Below, in pieces: positions 9,519 through 17,056 of a stretch of 64,000 bases of DNA. The translations under genes and the position numbers were made by a program. The stretch is taken from positions 62,001-126,000 of the forward strand of contig QZVU01000007.1 in NCBI GenBank assembly GCA_003602285.1, written 5' to 3'. Each line of letters starts with the position of its first letter. The first letter of the stretch is position 1. The notes beneath the pieces were generated by a model. The model did no database searches. It worked only from the letters and a program-made list of their open reading frames with translations, and was not told where the DNA came from. This stretch comes from Arthrobacter frigidicola. GTDB lineage: Bacteria > Actinomycetota > Actinomycetes > Actinomycetales > Micrococcaceae.

Positions 9519-10436
9519 TCAGCCGCGGATACCAGCCAGGCCGCCGGGTTCCGGGCTGCGCCGCGGGGGAAACGGAATCCGGTCGAAGTCGTTGGCGGCA
9601 ATGACCGTTGCAGTTCCTGCAGTGTGCTGCGCCTGGGCAGCCAGGACGCCGGCGTCGTCGTAGCGGGACGAAAAGTGGGTCAGCACCAGCGTTCCCGCAC
9701 CCGCCCTGCCTGCCAGGGAGCCGGCCTGCCCCGCCGTGAGGTGCCGATACTGCAGGGCCAGGGCGGCATCGTCATTGCTGAAGGTGGACTCCGACACCAG
9801 CAGGTCCACCCCTTCCGCGAGCTCGTCGGCACCGCCGCACGGCGCGGTGTCCATCACGAAGGCGAAGCGCCGGCCCGGCCGGTGCACGCTGACCTCCTCT
9901 AATTGGACCCCGCGAAGGCTTCCCCTGCGCTGAAGCTCCCCGACGTCGGGCCCGGCAATGCCAGCCGCGGCGAGCCTGTCGGGCAGGAGGGTGCGGCCGT
10001 CGGGCTCGGTGAGCCGGTAGCCATAGGCCTCGATGCGGTGAAGCAGGGGCCGCACCTCGAGGTCCTCCGCGACCGCGCCCTGAGCGCCGTGTGGGTGGAG
10101 CCGGAGGTCGAGACCCGGTGTGGCCAGCGCGACGAGCGCCCGGACGACGTCCTCTCCGAATGCCGGGTAGTGAAGGTGGACCGGGTGGGCCACGCCGTCG
10201 AGCACCATGCGCGAGAGCACGCCCGGCAGGCCGAAGCAGTGGTCGCCGTGGACATGCGTGAGGCAAATCCGCGTGACGCGGCTCGCAGGTACGCCCGCCC
10301 GGATCATCTGGCGCTGCGTGCCTTCGCCCGGATCGAACAGGAACCCTTCGCGCTCCCAGCGCAGGAAGTAGCCGTTGTGGTTGCGGGTCCGGGTGGGCAC
10401 CTGGGAGGCGGTGCCGAGGATGACAAGCTCACGCAT
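9519..10436 (-). CDS. rnz: Ribonuclease Z (tRNA 3' processing endonuclease)
   Basis: A 305-residue metallo-beta-lactamase-fold nuclease of the short tRNase Z form. The zinc motif THVHGDHCFGLPG starts at Thr60 (His61, His63, Asp65, His66). 'GFLFDPGEGTQRQM' and the later 'VMDTA' and 'LTHFSSRY' supply the other metal ligands. It cuts tRNA precursors after the discriminator base to make the mature 3' end. The N-terminal 'LGTASQVPTRTRN' is typical of RNase Z and separates it from arylsulfatase-type relatives. It stands alone on the minus strand. Confidence 0.93.
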   Translation of the reverse strand: MRELVILGTASQVPTRTRNHNGYFLRWEREGFLFDPGEGTQRQMIRAGVPASRVTRICLTHVHGDHCFGLPGVLSRMVLDGVAHPVHLHYPAFGEDVVRALVALATPGLDLRLHPHGAQGAVAEDLEVRPLLHRIEAYGYRLTEPDGRTLLPDRLAAAGIAGPDVGELQRRGSLRGVQLEEVSVHRPGRRFAFVMDTAPCGGADELAEGVDLLVSESTFSNDDAALALQYRHLTAGQAGSLAGRAGAGTLVLTHFSSRYDDAGVLAAQAQHTAGTATVIAANDFDRIPFPPRRSPEPGGLAGIRG

Positions 10437-10696
10437 CGCCCCAGTCTGCCACCGGGAGGGCGGGTGCTGCGACGGCGTCCCACGGGGGCTCCGCCCGATG
10501 CCGCTCGGCGTGATTGGGTTCGCTGTCAGAAGCTGAATGATCGGGCGCCCGAAATGCCAGTAGGCCTACCCACAATGGGTCGGCCGTTACCCGTATTGGG
10601 ACTTCCGATGGAGTTACAGGTGCAGGAGGGATTTACCGGGCGTACCGTAATCCGTACCGCACGTATTGCGCCTCCCTTATCCGCGGAAGGAGATCA

Positions 10697-10882
10697 ATGG
10701 TCGTCCCATTCGCATTGGCGTTTATGGGTCTAGCGGCGATGATGATCAACGCCTTATGGGCCGCACACAATTTCAGGGAAAAGGGGGATCGGGTCGATCA
10801 GGAGCGAATGCTTCGAATTACCATCACTATTCTTGGGGCAGGGTTGTTCGTTTCCCCTTTCCTGATGCTGGCGAGCGGCTGA
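10697..10882 (+). CDS. Small two-helix membrane protein of unknown function
   Basis: A 61-residue protein with two hydrophobic segments (about 3-22 and 42-58) separated by a charged loop containing 'REKGDRVDQERM'. The start is well supported by GGAAGGAGA about 6 bp upstream. I do not recognise a family. It is followed after 11 bp by another small membrane protein and then by a 174-residue protein, all in the same direction, so the three are probably one operon. Confidence 0.65.
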   Translation: MVVPFALAFMGLAAMMINALWAAHNFREKGDRVDQERMLRITITILGAGLFVSPFLMLASG

Positions 10883-10893
10883 GGGGCGACCAC

Positions 10894-11085
10894 GTGAGGG
10901 TCGATAATGCCGGACCGTGGCTAATGGCCAACGGGCTCATCCTCATGCTCGTCGCAGTGTGGTGGCTGGCTCTTCCCGGCACGTCGCAGGTAGCAGTCGT
11001 ATTCCTAGTGGGCGGAGCCCTGCTCCTGACCGGAGGCAGTGTGAAGTGGCGTGCCGACCGCCGGCGTCGCACGAATGAGCGTTAG
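10894..11085 (+). CDS. Small two-helix membrane protein of unknown function
   Basis: A 63-residue protein from a GTG start with GAGGGG about 7 bp upstream. It has two hydrophobic segments (about 9-26 and 32-48), a short polar N-terminus and a strongly basic tail ('WRADRRRRTNER') that should lie in the cytoplasm. No family is recognised. It is the second gene of the apparent three-gene operon that starts at 10697. Confidence 0.6.
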   Translation: MRVDNAGPWLMANGLILMLVAVWWLALPGTSQVAVVFLVGGALLLTGGSVKWRADRRRRTNER

Positions 11086-11099
11086 GGAGCGCGCACGTC

Positions 11100-11624
11100 A
11101 TGACAGAAGGGTGGTCGTTGGTCCTTCGGTTCCTTCCCGCGTCGCTCTATGTGCTGGCGATCGGTATAAGCCTGCGCTGGCCGTGGAGTCTAAACGCGGG
11201 GCTCGCCGTCGTTCCGGTCGTCGCCGCTCTAATCGTCTTGCGGTTCGCGGGAAGACGGTCCACGGTATCCGGGGACCGGTTCGCAATTTCCTCACGGTTT
11301 GCCCAGAGTTCAGGCCACCTGGTGCTCGACGCCAGGGCCGCTGATATTCCAAAGATCCTCCGTGCCGCGGTGGTGGAGCTTCCCCGGTTTCAACTGCAGA
11401 CGGTCGGCCCGGATGGCGGTGAATTGTTCACCAGAGCGACCATCAGGACCTGGGGCGTTGTCATCGGCTTGAGGTTTGAGCCGATGGACGCGGCAAGCAC
11501 CCGGATCGCTGCGTCCGCGGCGCCGTTAATCACTCCAACCGTCGTGGATTACGGTCAAAGCCGAATTGATCTGCGTGACTTGTTTGATGCCCTCACACGC
11601 TGCGCGGCGAAGGCGGAACCGTAG
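11100..11624 (+). CDS. Hypothetical protein with N-terminal membrane hairpin
   Basis: A 174-residue protein. Two hydrophobic helices near residues 8-25 and 32-48 are followed by about 120 soluble residues of mixed alpha/beta character, including 'GDRFAISSRFAQ' and 'TPTVVDYGQSRIDLRDLFDAL'. I do not recognise the soluble part. It might be a sensor or a lipid-facing domain, but nothing visible proves this. It starts 14 bp after the preceding small membrane gene and closes the three-gene group. The GC content is lower than in the housekeeping genes of the window. Confidence 0.65.
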   Translation: MTEGWSLVLRFLPASLYVLAIGISLRWPWSLNAGLAVVPVVAALIVLRFAGRRSTVSGDRFAISSRFAQSSGHLVLDARAADIPKILRAAVVELPRFQLQTVGPDGGELFTRATIRTWGVVIGLRFEPMDAASTRIAASAAPLITPTVVDYGQSRIDLRDLFDALTRCAAKAEP

Positions 11625-11848
11625 CAGGCAGGGGTTGATGCCGCTCCGCCCCTTTCCTGCGGGTAGCGGGCGTGCTCCTCTCGACAGTTCTCACCGGGAC
11701 GAGACCAGGCGTCGTCGACTATGCCTCGCTTTGGCGGGCTAACGCGGACCTGAATCTACTTCCTACTCAGGGCATGATGTTGGGCTCGACGCCTGTGGAT
11801 ATCCTCGGCCCCCACTCTTCCTCCACAATGGCCTTTTTCCTGCTGGAT

Positions 11849-11870
11849 TCGAACATGCGTTCGATAGAAT
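11849..11870 (+). promoter_or_regulatory. LexA (SOS) box overlapping a -10 element
   Basis: Positions 11849-11864 read TCGAACATGCGTTCGA, a perfect match to the actinobacterial SOS box TCGAAC-N4-GTTCGA. TAGAAT follows directly at 11865-11870 and fits a -10 hexamer. Transcription would begin about 6-7 bp later, at or next to the ATG of the nuclease gene at 11877, so the message may be leaderless. LexA bound here would block RNA polymerase. Members of the related 13E12 family in mycobacteria are known LexA targets. Confidence 0.82.
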
Positions 11871-11876
11871 TGGGGT

Positions 11877-13482
11877 ATGGCAACGGCACCGATCGAGGAG
11901 CACGCGGGCACCGGGGAGTTTCTCTCGGGCAGCGGGGAGTTCCCCTTCGGCACCGGGGAGTTCCTCTCCGAGGTGCATGCCGCGCTCACGGACTTCGCGG
12001 CCGACTTCGCCTCACGGTTCCTGCTGCTGGGTCGCCGGGAGGCCGCCGACACCATCACCCGTATCGAGGAGCTCTCCCGGATCGTTGACCACCTGCAGGT
12101 GCTGGGCGCCCACGCCGCCGACCAGCACCGCCTGGCCTGTGCCGGGGAAGACCACCGGCCCGCGTCCGGGGCTGCTTCCAGCGAGGGGCGGTGGGCCACT
12201 CCGGGGGTGGGGCCGGATGATGCCGGTGGTGTCCGGTCGGAGTTCCGCGATACCGCGGAGTACCTGCGGGCACGGCTGCGGATCAGCCGGGCCGAGGCGA
12301 ATCGGCGGCTGCGCCTCGCCTCCAGTACCGTGCCGCCCGCGCCCGGGGCCGGGCAGGAAGCACCGGCGCCGCTGGAGGTCCTCGGCGCGGCCTGCGCCGC
12401 CGGGCAGCTCAGCGGGCGGGCCGCGTCTCTGATCCGCGATGCCATCGACAGGGTGCGGCCCGTAGCCGCACCCCCGGCCGTGGAGGCGATGGAGGCCCAC
12501 CTCACCAGCCAGGCAGGTGAGGGTGATGAGGACATTCTGCGCGCGGTGGCCCGCCGGTGGGAGAACACCCTGGACCAGGACGGGCAGGAACCCTCGGAGA
12601 AGCTGCTGCGGGCCCGGCAGGGGGTGTTCCTGCGCGGGCGCCGCCACGGGCTGCACCTGCTGGAGATCGGGGCCACCGATGAGCAGTTCGAACACCTCGC
12701 CACGGTCATGAACACCGCCACCAACCCCCGCCTCCCCGGCCCCGACGAGGGCTCGGGCACCGGGGGGCGGTGACGAGCCCGGCGTCGGAGCAGCCAGCGG
12801 CGGAGCACCCGGCGGCGGCGCAACCGGTGACAACCCAGATAGTGGAGCGAGCGGCACCTCCCCGTTCGGCGGAGACGAGCGGCCCACCCGGGCGCAGCAG
12901 CTGCTCGAGGCCCTGGTGGGCGCCTGCCGGGCCGCCCTGGCCGGCGACGGCCTGCCCGCCGCCGGCGGGCACCGCCCCCAGGTCATGGTCACCATCGACC
13001 ACCGCACCCTCCTGGGCGAACTCAACCGGGCCGGGGACGCGGTCTTCGCCGGACAACTCCCCGCCCGCAGCATCCGCCGGCTCGCCTGCGACGCCGACCT
13101 GATTCCCCTGGTCCTGGGCGGCAAGGGCCAGGTCCTGGACCTCGGCCGCGCCCAGCGGCTGTTCCCACCCCACCTGCGCCGGGCCCTGGTCGCCCGGGAC
13201 AAGGGCTGCGCCTTCCCCGGCTGCACCATCCCGGCCACCTGGTGCGAGGCCCACCACATCACCCCCTGGGAACACGGCGGCACCACCACCCTCGCCGACG
13301 GGGTCCTGCTGTGCTCCCACCACCACCACCGCATCCACGACGGATCCTGGACGGTGCACTCCCGCCACGGCATCCCCTGGTTCCTCCCGCCCCACCACCT
13401 GGACCCCGAGCAAAGGCCCCGGCGCAACGGCTACTGGACCGCCGGACCCCCCAAAACAACCCCGGACCTCCACCTGGAATGA
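11877..13482 (+). pseudogene. DUF222 / HNH endonuclease (13E12-like), split by a frameshift
   Basis: Two halves of one gene in different frames. The first (11877-12773, 298 codons) carries the DUF222 region from about residue 40 onward and stops at TGA 12771. The second, reading in frame from about 12769 to 13482, begins with a Gly-rich linker and holds the HNH core: 'CEAHHITPWEHGG' and 'CSHHHHRIHDG' with Cys/His metal ligands. Removing one G from the run of six G at 12762-12767 joins them into one 534-residue protein, a normal length for this family. Either the gene is broken, the run is misread, or slippage restores the frame. Expression is predicted to be SOS-induced from the LexA box just upstream. 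Confidence 0.85.
11907..11969 (+). repeat. Three in-frame 21-bp repeats at the start of the HNH gene
   Basis: Three consecutive 21-bp units at 11907-11927, 11928-11948 and 11949-11969 encode GTGEFLS, GSGEFPF and GTGEFLS. The period is a multiple of three, so copy-number change would not shift the frame. They lie before the DUF222 domain and look like a flexible N-terminal extension. Confidence 0.75.
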
Positions 13483-13535
13483 GCGACTACGAGACTGGTC
13501 CACGCGGCGCCGAGTCCCACCCAGCTGCTCCGGCA

Positions 13536-13658
13536 CCCGACCCTACGGGCCGACCACGCGGCCCGACCACGCGACTCGACTTAGCGGCCCGACCCTACGG
13601 GCCGACCACGCGGCCCGCCCAAGCGGCCCGGCCAAGCGGCCCGGCCAAGCGGCCAGTT
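13536..13658. repeat. Direct repeats downstream of the HNH gene
   Basis: A perfect 30-bp direct repeat occurs at 13536-13565 and 13588-13617. It is followed by a 13-bp tandem repeat with units AAGCGGCCCGGCC at 13621 and 13634 and a partial third copy at 13647. The block lies in the gap between the HNH gene and the AlkD-like gene. No open frame or inverted-repeat terminator is evident within it. Confidence 0.8.
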
Positions 13659-13738
13659 CGCCGTACTTTCCCTGCTTCGGATGCTATCCATCGATCCCGC
13701 TTGCACTGCATGGTAGAACCCGCCCTAGGGTAAAAGGC

Positions 13739-14350
13739 ATGAGTGCCGCCGCCGACTTTATCGACGACTCCCTCCAGTACGAAAGCACCGAGGAGCGTGC
13801 GGAGGACTACGAACGGCGTCTGGGGGACTCCCTTAAGTTCTACGGAGCGTCCGTCGGCGCTATCCGCGGCACAATCCGCAACGCCTCCCGACGCTACCCG
13901 GACCTCCAGCACGACGCCGTCACCGGCCTCGCATCAGAGCTCTGGGCCCGGCCGGTCTTTGAACGCCGGCTCGCGGCGGTGGTGCTCCTGCAGTCGAACA
14001 TCAAACTGCTCCACGTTTCGGACCTCACCCGCGTCGAGGGATTCCTGCGCTCGGCCGCCGTGCGTGACCTCGCTGATCCACTGGCGGTCGACGTCGTCGG
14101 AGCCCTCCTCCTCGGGCTCGTTGGGCAGGATGCCGTCCGGGCGCGGGCGGTCCTCGAACGCTGGGCGGTCTCGGAGAACATCTGGCTGCGCCGGGCGGCG
14201 GTGCTGGCGCACCTGCCCGCTTTCCGGAAGGGCCAGGGCGACGAGGCGGTCTTACGCCGCACCGTCCGCCTGGTGACGGGCGCGCAGGACGGGCGGGTCG
14301 AGCAGGTAGAGGAGGCGATCCGGCTCCTCCGAGAGGCCATGGAGTCCTGA
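13739..14350 (+). CDS. AlkD-like DNA alkylation repair protein (HEAT-repeat fold)
   Basis: A 203-residue all-helical protein with the look of the AlkD/AlkC superfamily: 'YGASVGAIRGTIRNASRRYPDLQHDAV', 'LWARPVFERRLAAVVLLQ' and 'WAVSENIWLRRAAVLAHLP'. This last stretch contains the Trp and Arg positions that line the DNA groove in AlkD. The family removes bulky or cationic alkylated bases such as N3- or N7-alkylpurines without flipping them. It lies just downstream of the SOS-controlled HNH gene, but repeats separate the two and co-transcription is not shown. A second AlkD-like protein is encoded at 23285. Confidence 0.82.
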   Translation: MSAAADFIDDSLQYESTEERAEDYERRLGDSLKFYGASVGAIRGTIRNASRRYPDLQHDAVTGLASELWARPVFERRLAAVVLLQSNIKLLHVSDLTRVEGFLRSAAVRDLADPLAVDVVGALLLGLVGQDAVRARAVLERWAVSENIWLRRAAVLAHLPAFRKGQGDEAVLRRTVRLVTGAQDGRVEQVEEAIRLLREAMES

Positions 14351-14418
14351 ACAACAGTGGAGTCACGGCGCCGCTGCAGTGCTCGTCCGTAAGGCAGCGC
14401 CCGTCCGTAAGATGAGGC

Positions 14419-15312
14419 ATGACCTTCTCAGACGCGGTCTGGACGGCGGCGGGTGCCGGGCTCATCCTGCTGATGCTCGCCGACGTTCTCTATACCCTTC
14501 TCTACCCTCACGGGTCCGGTCCCGTCTGCCGGTCCATCATGCGGGGGTTCTGGCACGTGTCACGAACGGTAAGGGGACGGTCCTCCGCCTTCGCAGCACC
14601 CGCGGCAATGGCTGCGGTCATTGCGGCGTGGGCTGCGCTGGCCGTCGTGGGATGGGCCTTCTTGTATCTGCCGCACCTGCAGGACGGATTCGTCTACGCC
14701 GATGGGGTGCCGCAGGAGGGAAATTTCGCCGAGGCGCTCTACATTTCCATGGTCGCACTCTCCACCGTTGGGTTCGGCGAGATTGTTGCGGGGGACGCCG
14801 GACTCAGGCTGCTCACCGCATCCCAGGCGATTACCGGCTTCGGCCTGTTGACGGCGGCGGTGTCCTGGATCCTGCAGGCCTATCCTGCGCTGGGCCGCCG
14901 CCGCGCACTCGCCCATGAACTGAACCTCCTCCGTGAGGCAAGCGGTCCGGAGGGCCTGACGCTGCTTGATCCACACCATGCTGCCAGCCTGCTTGAATCG
15001 CTGGCCCGGCAGGTCTCACTGGTGAGCATCGATCTGCTGTCGTTCTACGAAAGCTACTACTTCCATGAGGTGCAGGAGAGAGGCTCCCTGCCCGACACCG
15101 TCTCCTATGCCCAGCAGCTCGCCGATGACGCCCAACGCAGTGGTGCCCCCGAGCTCCGCTTCGCGGGCAGGATGCTTACCTCGGCCTTGGACGACCTCGC
15201 CCAGGTTCTCCGAAGCAGGTTCGGCCATTCCGGGGCGACGTCCTCGGCGGTGTTTGACCACTACGCCGTGCACCACCGACACCGCCGGGTCCGCTCCGGG
15301 CGTACCCCGTAG
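14419..15312 (+). CDS. Two-transmembrane potassium channel family protein
   Basis: A 297-residue protein with hydrophobic helices near residues 7-28, 58-84 and 125-145. A pore loop between the last two carries the selectivity filter TVGFGE (116-121). GFG in place of the commoner GYG is accepted in potassium channels. The roughly 150-residue cytoplasmic C-terminus is helical and contains 'LTLLDPHHAASLLESLARQ'. It has no obvious RCK or cyclic-nucleotide domain. The first hydrophobic helix makes the total three rather than two. Ion selectivity is inferred from the filter only. Confidence 0.82.
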   Translation: MTFSDAVWTAAGAGLILLMLADVLYTLLYPHGSGPVCRSIMRGFWHVSRTVRGRSSAFAAPAAMAAVIAAWAALAVVGWAFLYLPHLQDGFVYADGVPQEGNFAEALYISMVALSTVGFGEIVAGDAGLRLLTASQAITGFGLLTAAVSWILQAYPALGRRRALAHELNLLREASGPEGLTLLDPHHAASLLESLARQVSLVSIDLLSFYESYYFHEVQERGSLPDTVSYAQQLADDAQRSGAPELRFAGRMLTSALDDLAQVLRSRFGHSGATSSAVFDHYAVHHRHRRVRSGRTP

Positions 15313-15364
15313 CACCACCTCACGCGGTCAGCAGCGGAGGCGGTGTTCAGGCGAACGGCTCCGG

Positions 15365-16510
15365 TCAGCGGCGCAAAGCGGTGTTCAGTCGGGCGGCCTG
15401 CAGTGTCAGGTGGTCCCGTTCCGGAAGGTTTGGTGCCTGCCGTGCCGCCTCCGCGTAGAGCCGTGCCGCGGCCGCCCGATCGCCGTCGCGCTCGTGGAGG
15501 TAGGCAGCGGCGGCGGTATGGCGGGGGAGGGTGGGATCGAGCGACGCCAGCGCAGCCAAGCCGGCCCGGGGCCCGTCGGCCTCGCCTACCGCAACGGCCC
15601 GGTTGAGCCGGGCCACCGGGCTGTCTGTGAGCCGCACCAGCTCGTCGTACCACTCAACGATCTGCACCCAGTCGGTCTCCTCAGCCGTCCGGGCATCGGC
15701 GTGCAGCGCGGCGATGGCAGCCTGGGCCTGGTATTCGCCCAGCCTGTCACGGGCCAACGCCCTCTGCAGCACCTCCACGCCCTCGGCGATAAGCCGGGTA
15801 TCCCAAAGGCCGCGGTCCTGCTCCGCGAGCGGCACGAGACTGCCGTCGCTCCGGGTCCGTGCGGATCGCCGGGCATGATGGAGCAGCATGAGCGCCAGCA
15901 GCCCCGCCACCTCCTGGTGGTCAATCCGGGCTGCGAGCTGCCGGGTCAGCCGGATCGCCTCGGCAGCAAGGTCGAGCTCGCCCGAATAACCCTCGTTGAA
16001 GACGAGGTAAAGGACCCGCAACACGGTAGCCACGTCACCGGGCTGATCGAGTGGGATGCCGGCGACGGTCCGCTTGGCCCGGCTGATCCGCTGCGCCATG
16101 GTCGCCTCACCGACCAGGTAGGCGCGCGCGATCTGCCCGGTGGTGAGGCCTCCAACAGCGCGCAGCGTGAGCGCAACCGCCGACGACGGCGTGAGGTACG
16201 GGTGGGCGCACAGAAAGTAGAGCTGAAGCGAATCGTCGCCGCCCGGGCCAAGGCCGGGGGAGGGCTCGGCCACGACCCGCTGCTCCCGCAGCCGACGGGA
16301 GGCATCGGCCCGCACGGCGTCGAGAAACTTCCGCCACGCCACCGTCACCAACCAGCCCTTCGGGTCACGCGGCGCCCGCTCCGGCCAGGTGCGCAGGGCC
16401 TCGATCAAGGCCTCCTGCACCGCGTCCTCGGCCGCCGCGAAGTCGGCTCCACGGCGGACGAGGACGGCAATCACTTCGGGGGTGAGGCTGCGCAGCAGGA
16501 CCCCATCCAT
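15365..16510 (-). CDS. ECF42-type RNA polymerase sigma factor with TPR-like C-terminal extension
   Basis: A 381-residue protein. Region 2 is visible in 'DFAAAEDAVQEALIEALRTWP' and 'PKGWLVTVAWRKFLDAVRAD'. Region 4 is at 'AVALTLRAVGGLTTGQIARA' and 'RISRAKRTV'. The last 200 residues form the long extension of the ECF42 group (DUF6596/TPR-like) with 'LYLVFNEGYSG' and 'YDELVRL...SPVARLNRAVAVGEADGP'. The ATG at 16510 lies 4 bp after the stop of the DGPF gene, and GGAG overlaps that stop, so the pair is translationally coupled. There is no anti-sigma gene. In this group the C-terminal extension is reported to be needed for activity. Confidence 0.92.
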   Translation of the reverse strand: MDGVLLRSLTPEVIAVLVRRGADFAAAEDAVQEALIEALRTWPERAPRDPKGWLVTVAWRKFLDAVRADASRRLREQRVVAEPSPGLGPGGDDSLQLYFLCAHPYLTPSSAVALTLRAVGGLTTGQIARAYLVGEATMAQRISRAKRTVAGIPLDQPGDVATVLRVLYLVFNEGYSGELDLAAEAIRLTRQLAARIDHQEVAGLLALMLLHHARRSARTRSDGSLVPLAEQDRGLWDTRLIAEGVEVLQRALARDRLGEYQAQAAIAALHADARTAEETDWVQIVEWYDELVRLTDSPVARLNRAVAVGEADGPRAGLAALASLDPTLPRHTAAAAYLHERDGDRAAAARLYAEAARQAPNLPERDHLTLQAARLNTALRR

Positions 16511-16513
16511 TGA

Positions 16514-16921
16514 TTACTCCGTCACGGTGGGATGCACAGCAAGGAACGGGCGCAGCTCGAGCCACTCGTGGATCGGCCGGCCGCCGGCCCCCGGAGCCGC
16601 TGACAGTTCCCCGGCAAGCTCGAGCGCACGGTCGTAGCTGTCGACATCTAGCACCATCCACCCCGCGATAAGGTCCTTGGTCTCCGCAAACGGGCCGTCG
16701 GTGACAGGGGGCCGTCCTTCCCCGTCATAACGGACCCAGGTGCCTTCGGGCGACAGCGCCTGGCCGTCGATGTACTCGCCGGTTTCCTCGAGCCGCGCGG
16801 CGAAATCGTCCATGTACTTCAAGTGGGCCGAGATCTCCCCGGGCGTCCACTGGTCCATCGGCACGTCATTGACCCCGGTCGGTGCGCCGCGGTAGTGCTT
16901 GAGCAACAGGTACTTGGCCAT
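16514..16921 (-). CDS. DGPF/YCII-family protein, partner of the ECF42 sigma factor
   Basis: A 135-residue protein beginning MAKYLLLKHYRG. It has the family signature DGPFAETKD near residue 77, then 'GWMVLDVDSYDRALELAGELS'. YCII/DGPF proteins have a ferredoxin-like fold with a buried His/Asp pair. Their biochemical role is open. The family is almost always next to an ECF42 sigma gene and is a usual target of it. The start at 16921 is supported by GAGGAGA upstream. A longer in-frame reading upstream lacks a ribosome binding site. Confidence 0.9.
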   Translation of the reverse strand: MAKYLLLKHYRGAPTGVNDVPMDQWTPGEISAHLKYMDDFAARLEETGEYIDGQALSPEGTWVRYDGEGRPPVTDGPFAETKDLIAGWMVLDVDSYDRALELAGELSAAPGAGGRPIHEWLELRPFLAVHPTVTE

Positions 16922-17056
16922 CGTCGTCTTCTCCTCGTTTCTAGGACACAGCCCATTGTGGCTGTATTCACTTGGGGGACGCAGCAGTGCGGGGAATTTC
17001 GACATCCGTGCCGAAAATTCTTTCCGGCACGGGGCTCGCCCGCGGGGTACCGGGGG

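Noticed and set aside
12012-13427. A 471-codon minus-strand frame across the DUF222/HNH gene
   Set aside because: It bridges the frameshift of the real gene, but its Arg/Pro/Gly composition and lack of motifs mark it as antisense noise.
15313-15400. Similar stretches GGTCAGC and GCGGTGTTCAG repeated at the end of the sigma gene
   Set aside because: A short imperfect duplication; no hairpin or clear function, so not listed as a feature.
15065-16513. A 482-codon open frame on the plus strand opposite the sigma factor
   Set aside because: It covers the ECF42 sigma gene exactly, is low in recognisable motifs and rich in Arg/Gly/Pro, as expected for a shadow frame.
16922-17056. A TGTC-type motif that might be an ECF promoter for the DGPF gene
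   Set aside because: The spacing would place the -10 element on the start codon. The evidence is too weak to call.
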